Shown here: positions 1 to 9,509 of the stretch, piece by piece
Layout of the letters: each line of letters starts with the position of its first letter
Numbering within the stretch: the stretch's first letter is position 1
NCBI GenBank assembly: GCA_017618715.1
Contig: JAFZTS010000012.1
Coordinates: 1-64,000 of the forward strand
Source: Bacteroidales bacterium
GTDB taxonomy: Bacteria; Bacteroidota; Bacteroidia; Bacteroidales; UBA3663
DNA: 64,000 bases
Direction: 5' to 3'
Notes under the pieces: generated by a model
Told to the model about the DNA's origin: nothing
Databases searched by the model: none
What the model saw: the letters and a program-made list of their open reading frames with translations, nothing else
Program-made: the position numbers and the translations under genes

Positions 1-23
1 AAAAAGACCTTTATTCAAAGAAA

Positions 24-53
24 CTGGCCAGCAGAAAAGGTTCTGCTGACCAG
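24..53 (-). terminator. Rho-independent terminator of the porin-like gene
   Basis: A 13-bp stem with one C.A mismatch (arms CTGGCCAGCAGAA and TTCTGCTGACCAG) lies just past the stop of the gene ending at 89. On the minus strand it is followed by a T-rich stretch running to the window edge. Confidence 0.6.
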
Positions 54-88
54 AAAAAATATATAGAATTATGTGTAATTAATTGCTT

Positions 89-1390
89 TTACCAACGGGA
101 GATGAACTGCGGATTGATGTTGAGCGAAATCCAAGCCCAGTCCTGCCACTTCGAATGATCGCCACCCTTCACGCGGTCCATCGTATCGGTGCCGAACATG
201 GTGGAGTAGCCAATCATCATCGTGACACTCTTCATCAGGTTGATGTTGATCTGAAGATCGATTTCCGAACCGAGAGTCTTGCCGTCGGTGACGAGAATGT
301 CGCTTGCCGTCAGGAAATAGTGATAGGCCAGTTGCATCGCCGTGTTCTTCGAAGCCTTGTAATCGACACTGAGTTGAATGTCCTGGAGTCCGGGAGCCAA
401 TCCGTTGAGGTAACTCGAAGCATAGAAATAATCCATGGCACCATAGAACTTGTGATGGGTGCCGAAAAGCGGATTGAAGGCACGTGTCTTCGTCGGATCA
501 GCCTTATATATTTCGAAATCACCTGAACGCGAACTGGTCGCCCACTGATAATCCTCGCCGTCCATGAAGTCGAAGCCGAAGGTGGCCTTCCATGCAGGAT
601 TGAAGTTGTAACCTGCCTTCACACTGGCCATGAGTGACGAAATATCAAGATCGGATGCCGTCTTGCCTGTCTGATAGTAAAAAGAAGCGACAAGGTCCCA
701 ATTGTTTGGCTGAGCGGTGAAGTGGAAGCCCGACGTCTGCATGTAACGCGTCTTGGCATCACCCCAGACACCACCTTCCTGACCAAGGTTCATGAAGAGG
801 AGCGAGAGTGTCATCGGGCGATTGAACTGATGATTGTACCACAGGGTCTGCATACTCTTGTAGGGCTGACCACCAGCTGCATAATAGGTTCCGCTGTTGA
901 TCTTCTCTTCATTCTGGTTGAAAGCGAGAATGAGATGCAACTTGTCGGCATTCTTCTCGTAAGCCAACTTGAAGGCATCGTGCGAGCGGCCTGCCACATT
1001 CCAATCGAGATCACCGAGGAGGCGCTCGTCATCGTAAACCAACGGCTGTCGGCCAATCTGGGCATATACATTGCCGTGCTTCAACTTTGCCCAAGCCTCA
1101 TTCAGATCGTAACGTCCGTCCCTGTTGACCTGGGGATCCTGACCCCAGACACCGACCTGTTGCCCCGAAATTTTCAATTCGAGGTTATTTTCACGAACAT
1201 AACTGATCGACAAACGTGTACGGTCATTGATGAAGGATGTGTAATCGGCACCCTCACCACGAGGGTAGATGGAACCATTGCGATATTCGGCACGAGTGCG
1301 AAGCTGAGCCGACATACTGAGCTGATTCTCCTGAGCTTGCATGGACATTGTGGCCATAGCAAGACCTAAAACAAAAAGTAATTTCTTCAT
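89..1390 (-). CDS. Outer-membrane porin-like beta-barrel (alginate-export type)
   Basis: A protein of 433 residues that begins MKKLLFVLGLAMATMSMQAQ, a clear signal peptide with cleavage after AQA or so. An in-frame ATG 7 codons upstream (1411) would put extra residues before the signal, so 1390 was chosen. The mature part alternates aromatic and polar residues in short strands, as in 16-18-stranded barrels. The N-terminal motif LRTRAEYRNG, followed by AWAKLKHGNVYAQIGRQPL, is typical of Bacteroidetes proteins annotated as alginate-export or porin-like. The substrate cannot be told from the sequence. It lies downstream of the C10 protease on the same strand, separated by a strong hairpin, so it is probably transcribed separately. 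Confidence 0.75.
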   Translation of the reverse strand: MKKLLFVLGLAMATMSMQAQENQLSMSAQLRTRAEYRNGSIYPRGEGADYTSFINDRTRLSISYVRENNLELKISGQQVGVWGQDPQVNRDGRYDLNEAWAKLKHGNVYAQIGRQPLVYDDERLLGDLDWNVAGRSHDAFKLAYEKNADKLHLILAFNQNEEKINSGTYYAAGGQPYKSMQTLWYNHQFNRPMTLSLLFMNLGQEGGVWGDAKTRYMQTSGFHFTAQPNNWDLVASFYYQTGKTASDLDISSLMASVKAGYNFNPAWKATFGFDFMDGEDYQWATSSRSGDFEIYKADPTKTRAFNPLFGTHHKFYGAMDYFYASSYLNGLAPGLQDIQLSVDYKASKNTAMQLAYHYFLTASDILVTDGKTLGSEIDLQININLMKSVTMMIGYSTMFGTDTMDRVKGGDHSKWQDWAWISLNINPQFISRW

Positions 1391-1479
1391 AATACAAAAA
1401 AGTAGTTTCATAAAAAATTATAAGTGAATAAAAAACTAGAAAAAGATCACGAACTGTGATTCTATATATCTACATATAG

Positions 1480-1515
1480 CCTTGGAGCCCTACACGTCAC
1501 GTGTAGGCTCCAAGG
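1480..1515 (-). terminator. Long hairpin between the protease and porin genes
   Basis: The arms CCTTGGAGCC and GGCTCCAAGG extend inward through TACACGT/ACGTGTA with one bulged base, giving a stem of about 17 bp. It follows the protease stop by 24 bp on the minus strand. The T tract is weak, so it is a likely but not certain terminator. Confidence 0.5.
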
Positions 1516-1538
1516 TTTATCAAATTAAAAAAGCGTTC

Positions 1539-4500
1539 TTATCGAAGAACCTTCCGGCCATTCAGGATATAGAGGCCCGACTTCGGTGCCTTTACCCTGC
1601 GACCTTGCAGGTCATAGATGACATGTTCGGAAGCATCAACACTGATGGTATTGATACCACCCGGCACATCTTCGAAATTGATAGGCAAAGATGGAGCAGC
1701 TACACCTTCGAGGACGAGATATGCATCGCCGGCCTTGACAACATCCGTGTTGTTGGCAACGAATGTACCGTTTTGATAAGTGTAGGCATTGCTGATAGTG
1801 GAAAGGTCGGTATCGGCAAGGGCAGCCACGAGCAGGTTGCCGGTGACATCGGCCGAAACAGGGTCTTTGGTGGACTTGAATACCAAGGTCGATTCGCCTT
1901 CGACAAGCAAGCCATTGCCAGCCTCGACAACACCCTGGACGACAGCAGCGACAAGCTTTTGAGCATCATTGTCATCACTAACGACCTTATATGCCTTTGG
2001 CGATGGAATCTCCACCTCTTCAAAGTTGCCATCGACAACAACGATGCCATCGAGATCGATGTCCCTCGACGAAGAGAAGCCCTGAACACTACGCTCGCCA
2101 AATGTCTTGAACGTATTGATCTGCGTGAATTTGCTCCAACCATCGGCCTTGGAATAGGCAGCCTCAGTGCCAGCCGGAACGATGACCTGAACCGTGTTAT
2201 TCAATCCCGCAAAAGTGCCCGAACTCAAGCCTGAGAAACTTGAAGGATTCTTCCTGGCCTTCGAAACAATAGTCGAGAGTTCGTCACATCCAGTGAAGCA
2301 AGCCATACCCATAGTAGTGACACTCTCGGGAAGGATAAGACGTGTGACAGCAGTTCTTGACATACTACCATCGCCAATCACCTTCAACGAGTCAGGAAGA
2401 TTATTGACCACACCATGTGCCGAAGGATACGTGTTCAAGGTCTTGCCCTCGTTGGAGAACAGCATACCGTCGTGGGCCGAATATTTTGCATTGGCGGCAT
2501 CCACCTGGATATCGGCAAGGTTGCGGCAACCAGCGAAGGCACCTTGTCCGATGCTCTTGACCAAAGCAGGAAGGCTGATAGTGGTGAGGCTCGTACAATC
2601 CTCGAAGCTATGTTCGCCAATCGTGGTCAGTGTAGCAGGAAGGACGACGCTCAGAACATCGGCACAACCATAGAACACATTGTTATCGAGGCTCGTCACC
2701 GCAAATTTCCTATCAGCTGATACGACAGTGTCGGGAATGACGATATGACCGGCATATTCTTCGCTGCCACCGACAAGTTTGGCCTCTTGCGTTTCGGGGT
2801 TAAGCTTGAATCGGAGACCATCGACCTCCAAGTCGCCGGAATTGATGCCGATGGTGCAACTACCGAAGATACACTTGCCATAAGGATCCGATCCGAAGCT
2901 GACAGTCCATTTGCCACTTGCAGAGGGACGGAATGAGTACTGCACGCGAAGAGTGTCATGGGCAGGCACCGTGAAACCTTCGAAAGAAGAATACCTCGAA
3001 TTCGGAGTTTTGCCTTCCCCTCGATTAGAGAACAGATAGATGGGGCCATAGTACTCCTGATCGGTATCGTTTTGGAAAGTAACGGTGAAATTCTGCAGTT
3101 GGTTGTAGAACAGACTGCCTTCGAAATGGTAATTGACGGTCTGCATCTTGTTCCAAACGGTATGGAACTCCATGGAACCATCCTCACCTACCATGACATC
3201 GGCATAAGGATAGGGGTTATAGGTCCAAACGCTGTCGCCTGAAATACGATAGATGGGCACAAGCCGATGGAAGCCGGCATCAACACCTGAAACGCGGAAC
3301 TCCATATCCTCCTCGCCCCAGGACTGACGGATTTTTTCCTTGCGCAACGTCTTGTCAAGTGGAGACATGCCGTCATCGATGAGCTCTCCCAATCCGAATT
3401 CGAATTCATTTGAGCCTTCAACGAGGCTGTAATACTCGAGAAGCACCCCTTGGTCAGTAACACCGACAATATTCATCGAAAGTGAGCCGAGGGCTGGTGG
3501 AGTCTGTCGTCCAGGCTGAAGGAAAATAACATCCTGGTCGAAGCTGAAGCCATCCTCCGAACTGCTAGAACCAATGCTGGTATTGTTGTAAGGATTGAGC
3601 ACAGAAAGGAGGAAATAGTTATCATCCTGGCCACCCCATCCCCAGTTGATATGGAAATAGTGGTCTTTATCGTATCCATCGACGACAAAGCTGTGTCCGC
3701 CACCCGTTGACATGCCATTGAAAATCACGGGGCAACCCTTAGCGAGCTGCTGATAGATGGAGTCCTCAAAAGCTACGAGCGGATAGTTCTTGCGATAAAG
3801 ATGCGTAACCTGATAGTCGAAATATTCGCTGAGGGCAGGTGACATATCGGAACTATATGCACCAGAGCCAAAGAAGTCATAGTCCATCTTGATGCTTCGT
3901 CCCACATAACTCATCAGTTCAGCCACGGCCTGACGTGACTCGGAGCTCGATGTGTGCTTATATGTGTCGAGCATCGCGTCCCAGTTGAATTCGGTGCCTT
4001 CGGGAACAGCGCTCAGGTAGAAATTCCTTGAAGCAGAACGATAGGCTGGAATCTCGGCAGTCGTCGCTGCCGGCCACTTGTGATGATACATGACCTGAGC
4101 CGTGGAAGTAGCGGCACAACCCGTAGGGCAACCATTTGGACAAAGATCATTGTAGGGAGCATCCTGGTCCCAACGACTGCTCACCAATGGCTCGATGGCT
4201 TCATAATCTGCTTCACCGGCACGGCGAGGGGCACGCTGCACTTCAGTGATATCGGCATCGTCGAGATATTGGATTTCGTCAGCATAGGTCTGGAGGAACG
4301 CCTTGACATGCTGCGGCAACTTAGCTTCATCGAAAGTACCCTTATACGAATATCCAATGACCTCGGTCGTACGGTCATCGCCTGACACGATAACGTAACC
4401 CCGGTTATTGGGAGCGTTGAACACATAATAATATGCAGACTCTTCGTCAACCTGTCCTTGACGCTTTGCCTTGAAGACCATCTCCGGGATTTGGGATGAC

Positions 4501-4625
4501 ATACCCTTGGCATGCATGAACTGGATAGCTACCTCTTTCGCCTGATTACGGGTAATAGGGGCTGCACTGACCGACGTGGAAATAAGCGCCAGAATAGTGG
4601 CGGTAGTAAGGGATTTTTTAAACAT
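1539..4625 (-). CDS. Secreted C10 (streptopain/interpain-like) cysteine protease with leucine-rich repeats
   Basis: A protein of 1028 residues with a signal peptide at 1-22. A propeptide-like region at about 25-125 (GYVIVSGDDRTTEVIGYS) resembles the SpeB/interpain pro-domain. The C10 catalytic domain covers about 140-370. The active-site cysteine is C170 in TGCAATSTAQ, the histidine is H311 in GGGHSFVVDGY, and GWGG follows at 329-332. A central region of unassigned beta-sandwich-like sequence leads to BspA-type leucine-rich repeats at about 690-850 (FEDCTSLTTISLP and similar). The last 30 residues (YDLQGRRVKAPKSGLYILNG then RKVLR) look like the short sorting tail of Prevotella type IX cargo. 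By family it should be a secreted or surface endopeptidase. Export by the secretion operon 1.2 kb downstream of its start is an inference. Confidence 0.88.
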   Translation of the reverse strand: MFKKSLTTATILALISTSVSAAPITRNQAKEVAIQFMHAKGMSSQIPEMVFKAKRQGQVDEESAYYYVFNAPNNRGYVIVSGDDRTTEVIGYSYKGTFDEAKLPQHVKAFLQTYADEIQYLDDADITEVQRAPRRAGEADYEAIEPLVSSRWDQDAPYNDLCPNGCPTGCAATSTAQVMYHHKWPAATTAEIPAYRSASRNFYLSAVPEGTEFNWDAMLDTYKHTSSSESRQAVAELMSYVGRSIKMDYDFFGSGAYSSDMSPALSEYFDYQVTHLYRKNYPLVAFEDSIYQQLAKGCPVIFNGMSTGGGHSFVVDGYDKDHYFHINWGWGGQDDNYFLLSVLNPYNNTSIGSSSSEDGFSFDQDVIFLQPGRQTPPALGSLSMNIVGVTDQGVLLEYYSLVEGSNEFEFGLGELIDDGMSPLDKTLRKEKIRQSWGEEDMEFRVSGVDAGFHRLVPIYRISGDSVWTYNPYPYADVMVGEDGSMEFHTVWNKMQTVNYHFEGSLFYNQLQNFTVTFQNDTDQEYYGPIYLFSNRGEGKTPNSRYSSFEGFTVPAHDTLRVQYSFRPSASGKWTVSFGSDPYGKCIFGSCTIGINSGDLEVDGLRFKLNPETQEAKLVGGSEEYAGHIVIPDTVVSADRKFAVTSLDNNVFYGCADVLSVVLPATLTTIGEHSFEDCTSLTTISLPALVKSIGQGAFAGCRNLADIQVDAANAKYSAHDGMLFSNEGKTLNTYPSAHGVVNNLPDSLKVIGDGSMSRTAVTRLILPESVTTMGMACFTGCDELSTIVSKARKNPSSFSGLSSGTFAGLNNTVQVIVPAGTEAAYSKADGWSKFTQINTFKTFGERSVQGFSSSRDIDLDGIVVVDGNFEEVEIPSPKAYKVVSDDNDAQKLVAAVVQGVVEAGNGLLVEGESTLVFKSTKDPVSADVTGNLLVAALADTDLSTISNAYTYQNGTFVANNTDVVKAGDAYLVLEGVAAPSLPINFEDVPGGINTISVDASEHVIYDLQGRRVKAPKSGLYILNGRKVLR

Positions 4626-4644
4626 AATAGTTGAATTTAGAGCG

Positions 4645-4676
4645 CAAAAATAAGGAAAAAACCACCATTTTGCAAG
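4645..4676 (-). promoter_or_regulatory. Promoter of the C10 protease
   Basis: Minus-strand -7 box TATTTTTG (4645-4652) with CTTG 20 bp upstream (4673-4676). It lies 19 bp before the start codon. Confidence 0.55.
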
Positions 4677-4768
4677 TTTAAAAGGAAAAATTATAAAAAC
4701 GACTCAATATTTGTTATTATTCTTGTCATGATTCATTCATTTGGGAAGTAAAAGTACCAAAAAACACC

Positions 4769-5698
4769 CTAACAAGCCGCGAAATCCGGACGAACCAGTA
4801 TATCTTCGACGGGAACCTTCTTCCAAGAGAATTCGGGTACAAGTTGAAGGGCTGACACGGGTTCCGGGCAATCGATGATACCGGCATAATAGGCCAATTG
4901 GCCAAGCACCGATTCCGGGGAATGACCCGACTTGCGTATCTCACCCAGGTCAAGACTTTTGTCACGCTTGCAGAGACGTTGTCCGGCTTCGTTACAGAGG
5001 AGAGGAAGATGGCAGAAAGTGGGAACTTCGAACCCAAACAGACGATACAGGTAGATCTGCTGGGGAGCGGAAAGCAGCAGGTCGCGTCCGCGCACTACTT
5101 CGGTGATACCCATCAAGGCATCATCGACTACGACAGCCAGCTGATAGGCCCATGCCCCGTCGGCACGCCGCAAGACGAAGTCCCCGCAATGACGGGCAAG
5201 GTTGACTGATTGCGGGCCATAATGTGCATCGACGAAATGGATATCCTCGTCGGGAACGATGATACGCGTAGCAGGTTTTCGTCCCGATGGATGCGAGGCT
5301 TCGTTGCTCCAAGCCTGAAGGAGATTTTTCGGTCGGCATGTGCCGGCATACACTACGCGACCATCGGCTTCGTGCGGGGCTTGCGTCGCCATGATGTCGG
5401 CACGGGTGCAATAGCAAGGGTAAGTCAAACCCTTTTCCCTTAATATATTTAAATAATGTGTATAAATTGCACTCCGCTCACTCTGGATGAAATATTCGTC
5501 CCAGTCCAGACCCAGCCATTTCAAGTCATCCTCGATTTGCTCAGCAAACGAACGGCGTGAACGCTGGGGGTCGATATCCTCGATGCGCAACACCCATGCA
5601 CCACCCTGACTCCTGACCGACAGCCAGGAGAGCAATGCCGAATAAACGTTGCCCAAATGCATTCTTCCCGTCGGCGAAGGGGCAAATCTACCTTTCAT
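4769..5698 (-). CDS. gluQ: Glutamyl-Q tRNA(Asp) synthetase
   Basis: A protein of 309 residues starting MKGRFAPSPTGRMHLGN. A longer reading from 5746 would place 16 residues before the invariant RFAPSPTG and would overlap the promoter, so 5698 was chosen. The class I HIGH equivalent is HLGN and the KMSKS equivalent is KRDKS. A zinc site of the C.C...Y..C type is visible in CYCTRAD and YAGTC. The protein lacks the anticodon-binding half of GluRS. By family it attaches glutamate to queuosine at position 34 of tRNA-Asp. The start codon lies only 5 nt from the -7 box, so the mRNA is probably leaderless. Confidence 0.92.
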   Translation of the reverse strand: MKGRFAPSPTGRMHLGNVYSALLSWLSVRSQGGAWVLRIEDIDPQRSRRSFAEQIEDDLKWLGLDWDEYFIQSERSAIYTHYLNILREKGLTYPCYCTRADIMATQAPHEADGRVVYAGTCRPKNLLQAWSNEASHPSGRKPATRIIVPDEDIHFVDAHYGPQSVNLARHCGDFVLRRADGAWAYQLAVVVDDALMGITEVVRGRDLLLSAPQQIYLYRLFGFEVPTFCHLPLLCNEAGQRLCKRDKSLDLGEIRKSGHSPESVLGQLAYYAGIIDCPEPVSALQLVPEFSWKKVPVEDILVRPDFAAC

Positions 5699-5703
5699 GG
5701 GCA

Positions 5704-5711
5704 CAAAGATA
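5704..5711 (-). promoter_or_regulatory. Promoter -7 box abutting the gluQ start
   Basis: TATCTTTG on the minus strand, separated from the ATG (5698) by 5 nt. An ATTG about 22 bp upstream could act as the -33 element. With transcription starting some 7 nt past the box, no Shine-Dalgarno leader is possible. Confidence 0.55.
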
Positions 5712-5806
5712 CTACTTTTTTTATTCCATTGGACAATTTTATGCAATAAAATGCAAAATTCTTCGTTTTATGGTTGGCGTTTATTTCGAGAAACCAACAA
5801 AAAGAC

Positions 5807-6787
5807 ATGCAGAAAGCATCGCAAAGCATATATATTCGGCAAAAAACCGCAGTCATACTGTGTGCCATCGTCATGCTTCTTTCTGCATCTACGCTCTTTG
5901 CACAGCAGGACACCAACGAGAGCATGTATTGGGCCACCCCCACGCTCTACAACCCAGCCACGGCAGGAAGCGACTCCGCCCTCCACATCACTGCCTTCGA
6001 CCGTATGCAATGGGTGGGGGTCAAGGATGCTCCACAGACGTTCTTCGTCTCGGCCGATCTTCCCATCATGCTGGGACGCAAGCGCACAGGCGCAGGAGTC
6101 ACCATCCTGAATGACCAGGCGGGACTCTTCACCACAACCTTCGTCAGCCTGCAGTTCAACTACAGCTTCAAGCTATGGGGCGGACGACTGGTCGCTGGCT
6201 TTCAGCCGGGTTTTGTGAACCAGACCTTTGCCGGCGGCGAGGTTTATATCCCCTCGGGCGAAGCCTGGGATGCGGCCGATGATGCCATTCCTACGGGAGA
6301 TGTTTCGGGCATGACGTTCGACCCATCGGCCGGCATCTATTACGAACGAGGCTGGTTTTATGGAGGATTCAGCGGCATGCATCTGATGGGAAGTGAGATA
6401 GAATTGGCCGATTATGCCTTTTTTGAGCTCTCTCCTACTTTTTATTTTCATGCTGGAGGCAATATTCCTTTAAAACATACGTTATTCATATTGCAGCCCT
6501 CGCTACTGGTGAAATCAACGTTCCAGTTCACCCAGTACGATTTCACGGTTCGTACCACCTACAACCAGAAATTCTGGGGAGGTCTCTCCTACCGTCCGGG
6601 CGATGCTGTCGTCGTCATGGTGGGTGCCGATGTCAACCACGTGCGATTGGGATATGCCTACGACATCCCCATCTCGCAGATAGGCTTTGCAGGAGGCGGT
6701 TCGCACGAGATTCTGGCGACCTACACGATGCATATCGACCTCGACAAGACCAAGTCGAGAGGCACGAAATCCATCAGAATACTATAA
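5807..6787 (+). CDS. porP: PorP/SprF-family type IX secretion outer-membrane protein
   Basis: A protein of 326 residues from the ATG at 5807. A TTG at 5774 would add 11 residues before the signal peptide and is less likely. The signal peptide ends near LFAQQD. The mature start, ESMYWATPTLYNPATAGS followed by DRMQWVGVKDAPQTF, is the hallmark of the PorP/SprF family: a YNPA.AG motif, then R.QW. It should form an outer-membrane barrel that works with the GldK/N ring or anchors substrates. It is the first gene of a plus-strand operon with gldKLMN, as in Porphyromonas porPKLMN. Confidence 0.9.
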   Translation: MQKASQSIYIRQKTAVILCAIVMLLSASTLFAQQDTNESMYWATPTLYNPATAGSDSALHITAFDRMQWVGVKDAPQTFFVSADLPIMLGRKRTGAGVTILNDQAGLFTTTFVSLQFNYSFKLWGGRLVAGFQPGFVNQTFAGGEVYIPSGEAWDAADDAIPTGDVSGMTFDPSAGIYYERGWFYGGFSGMHLMGSEIELADYAFFELSPTFYFHAGGNIPLKHTLFILQPSLLVKSTFQFTQYDFTVRTTYNQKFWGGLSYRPGDAVVVMVGADVNHVRLGYAYDIPISQIGFAGGGSHEILATYTMHIDLDKTKSRGTKSIRIL

Positions 6788-6817
6788 ATCCAAACGAAAA
6801 ACTATAAATACATCTAT

Positions 6818-8338
6818 ATGAAAAGAATAATTCCGGCAATCATCGTGGCCGTTATCGGCTGCACCTTGCTGACCAGCTGCATGAAGTCAATGGGTGGACA
6901 AGGCGGCGAGGTCACTGGTGTGCGCGGGCGTTCATGGAATGAACCCCAGCCCTATGGCATGGTGCTCGTTAAACGTGGCTCGATGGAAGTGGGCGCACAA
7001 AACCAGGATTCACTTTGGGGTGACCTTTTGGATGCCAAAGGCATTTCGGTCGATGCATTCTGGATGGATGAGAAAGAAGTGTCGAACGCCATGTATCGCC
7101 AGTTTGTGCATTACGTGCGCGACTCCATCATCCGTGAGCGTCTGGCCGACCCTGCCTACGGAGGCAATGAGGATTACAAGATTGAGGAAGACAAGTACGG
7201 CGAGCCCGTCAAGCCTCACCTCAACTGGTCGAAGCCCATCCCCTGGCGCAAACCCAACGAAGACGAAGAGCGTGCCATCGAGAGCGTTTATCGCGTGGAT
7301 CCGATCACGGGAAAGAAGATGCTCGATGCCCATCAGATGAATTACCGCTACGAGATCTTCGATTACAACTCGTACGCCCAGCGTCGCTATCGCCTCAACC
7401 CCGAACTGCGTGACCTCAATACCGATCATGCTGTGGATTATGATGCTGAGGTACTCATTTCGAAAGACACCGCCTTCATCGACGATGACGGCAATATCGT
7501 ACGCTCTACCATCGTACGACCGCTCTCCTCTGAGTGGGACTTCCTCAACACCTACATCGTCAACATCTATCCCGACACCACCGTCTGGGTCAATGACTTT
7601 GCCAATGCCTTCACCGACCAGTATGCACGCTATTACTTCTCATCACCCATCTACGACGATTATCCCGTCGTGGGCGTGAGCTGGGAGCAGGCCAATGCCT
7701 TCTGCCGTTGGCGCACCGAGTATCTCGTGTCGAGCCATGGTATGCGCGGCATTCAAGTAGAACCCTATCGTTTGCCCACCGAGGCCGAATGGGAATATGC
7801 AGCACGAGCAGGAAATAACGACCAGACATTCTCATGGAGGACCGACATGCCCCATACCGACAAGGGTTGCTACAACGGCAACTTCAAACCAGGCAACGGT
7901 GACTACAGTCGCGACGGATACATCATCACCTCGCCCGTAGGAGCCTATCCAAGCAACGACTTCGGCCTTTACGACATGTCGGGTAACGTGGCAGAATGGA
8001 CTTCGACAGCATGGACCGAATCGGGCGTACACAGCGCCAGCGATATCAACCCCGATTACCAGTACAACGCCGCCAAGGAGGATCCTTACCGCATGAAGCG
8101 CAAAGTGATACGCGGCGGTTCGTGGAAAGATGCCGAGCACTACGTCCGTGGAGATGTCCGCTCGTGGGAATACCAGAACGAGCACCGCTCATTCATCGGC
8201 TTCCGCTGTGTCCGCACCTACCTCGGCAACAACAAGACCAACGTCAAGAGCAACAGCAAGACCAAAGCCCCAAAACAACCCAAACAAAAGAAAGAACGCG
8301 GCGGCAGCAGCGGCAGCCGCTCAGTAAGAAGAAGATAA
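6818..8338 (+). CDS. gldK: Type IX secretion lipoprotein GldK/PorK
   Basis: A lipoprotein of 506 residues. The signal ends in the lipobox LLTSC (C21). The rest is a formylglycine-generating-enzyme-like fold, with GVSWEQANAFCRWRTEY near 285, RLPTEAEWEYAARAG near 315, DMSGNVAEWTSTAW near 386, IRGGSWKD near 430 and GFRCVR near 463. In this operon the fold is structural: GldK forms a periplasmic ring with GldN under the outer membrane. The tail, rich in Lys, Pro, Gly and Ser, is low in complexity. It starts 30 bp after porP. It could be mistaken for a sulfatase-activating enzyme, but the gene order settles the call. Confidence 0.95.
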   Translation: MKRIIPAIIVAVIGCTLLTSCMKSMGGQGGEVTGVRGRSWNEPQPYGMVLVKRGSMEVGAQNQDSLWGDLLDAKGISVDAFWMDEKEVSNAMYRQFVHYVRDSIIRERLADPAYGGNEDYKIEEDKYGEPVKPHLNWSKPIPWRKPNEDEERAIESVYRVDPITGKKMLDAHQMNYRYEIFDYNSYAQRRYRLNPELRDLNTDHAVDYDAEVLISKDTAFIDDDGNIVRSTIVRPLSSEWDFLNTYIVNIYPDTTVWVNDFANAFTDQYARYYFSSPIYDDYPVVGVSWEQANAFCRWRTEYLVSSHGMRGIQVEPYRLPTEAEWEYAARAGNNDQTFSWRTDMPHTDKGCYNGNFKPGNGDYSRDGYIITSPVGAYPSNDFGLYDMSGNVAEWTSTAWTESGVHSASDINPDYQYNAAKEDPYRMKRKVIRGGSWKDAEHYVRGDVRSWEYQNEHRSFIGFRCVRTYLGNNKTNVKSNSKTKAPKQPKQKKERGGSSGSRSVRRR

Positions 8339-8344
8339 CCAACC

Positions 8345-8416
8345 ATCTAGAACCTCTAGAATATCTAGAATCTCTAGAATATCTAGAACATCTAGAACAT
8401 CTAGAAAGTCCAGAAA
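8345..8416 (+). repeat. 9-bp tandem repeat spacer between gldK and gldL
   Basis: Eight 9-bp units of the form (A/C)TCTAGAAN (for example ATCTAGAAC and CTCTAGAAT), ending with a degenerate GTCCAGAAA. They begin 7 bp after the gldK stop and end 24 bp before the gldL start. Confidence 0.9.
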
Positions 8417-8440
8417 AAAACCAAATAACCCCCAACCAAT

Positions 8441-9454
8441 ATGAACTTCCGCAATATCCTTCATATTCTCCAGGTCTTCAAGGGCGAGAAGGGACAGAAG
8501 CGATTCAACTATCTCTACTCCATCGGTGCCTCTATCGTTATCCTTGGCGCACTCTTCAAGCTAACCCACGTTCCCGGTGCCGACCTCATGCTTATCATCG
8601 GTATGGGAACCGAGGCCGTCATCTTCTTCCTCTCGGCATTCGACACTCCTGCACGCGATTACAAATGGGAGAAGGTCTATCCTGAACTCGATATCCCCAA
8701 CAAGGAGGAAGCGGCTCGCGAACGCCTCGACCGTATGAAAGACGGAACTCCCGAGTCTCGCCGACGCAGCAGTGAAACCGGTACAGGCAGTGGTGCAAAT
8801 GTCACCATCATCGGTGGTGGAATGCCAGCAGGTGGAACCATCGTCGTAGGTGGCGGTTCTCCAGCAACGGGTGGCGCTACTGTCATTGGCGGCAATACCG
8901 GTGCAGTAGGTGGAACAGCTCCTCTCGTTGCCTCGGGCAATGTCGGCGTGACACCCGAACAAGCCGATCAGGTCACCGAAGCCACCGAGAAGTATGTGAA
9001 GCAACTTAACGAAATCAGCGTGGCCCTCAGCAAACTGCAGGAGACGATGGCTGCCCTCGATACCACTACAAGTTATGCCGAACAGATGGCTACACTCAAC
9101 CGTAACATACAAGGTCTCAACACCATCTACGAGATACAGCTCAAGAGCGTCAGCTCGCAGCTCGGCACCATCGAGATGGTCAACCAAGGCCTCAACAACA
9201 TTCGTGCACTCTACGAGAGCGGACAGAACGATTCGTTCCGTATCCGTCAGGAGACCGATCAGATGACACGCAACCTGCAGCAGCTCAACGAGGTCTATGC
9301 CCGCATGTTGCAGGCTATGACCGTAGGCTATGGTCTTCAAGCACAAGCACAGCAATCCATGCAGCAGCCCGCGATGCCCTATCAGCCACAGCAACCCCAG
9401 CAGCCGCTCTATGGACAGCAGCCACAGCAACCAGGATTCAATCAGCAGCGTTAA
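8441..9454 (+). CDS. gldL: Type IX secretion inner-membrane motor protein GldL/PorL
   Basis: A protein of 337 residues. Two transmembrane helices at about 22-45 and 50-70 (YLYSIGASIVILGALFKLTH, then LMLIIGMGTEAVIFFLSAF) contain the charged residues typical of the GldL stator. A Gly-rich segment at about 125-165 leads into a long alpha-helical cytoplasmic part (about 170-300) and a Gln/Pro-rich tail. By family, GldL with GldM forms the proton-driven motor that powers type IX secretion and gliding. It lies between gldK and gldM, with repeat spacers on both sides. Confidence 0.96.
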   Translation: MNFRNILHILQVFKGEKGQKRFNYLYSIGASIVILGALFKLTHVPGADLMLIIGMGTEAVIFFLSAFDTPARDYKWEKVYPELDIPNKEEAARERLDRMKDGTPESRRRSSETGTGSGANVTIIGGGMPAGGTIVVGGGSPATGGATVIGGNTGAVGGTAPLVASGNVGVTPEQADQVTEATEKYVKQLNEISVALSKLQETMAALDTTTSYAEQMATLNRNIQGLNTIYEIQLKSVSSQLGTIEMVNQGLNNIRALYESGQNDSFRIRQETDQMTRNLQQLNEVYARMLQAMTVGYGLQAQAQQSMQQPAMPYQPQQPQQPLYGQQPQQPGFNQQR

Positions 9455-9508
9455 CCCTTCGAACCCCTCGAACCCCTCGAACCTTTCAAACCTTTCAAAC
9501 CCCTCATA
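9455..9508 (+). repeat. 9-bp tandem repeat spacer abutting the gldM start
   Basis: Six 9-bp units of CCCCTCGAA or CCTTTCAAA type fill the whole gap between the gldL stop and the gldM start (ATG at 9510). No Shine-Dalgarno sequence stands out from the repeat. Confidence 0.9.
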
Positions 9509-9509
9509 A

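Noticed and set aside
6818..8338. Sulfatase-activating (formylglycine-generating) enzyme
   Set aside because: The fold is the same, but the lipobox and the porP-gldKLMN gene order identify GldK.
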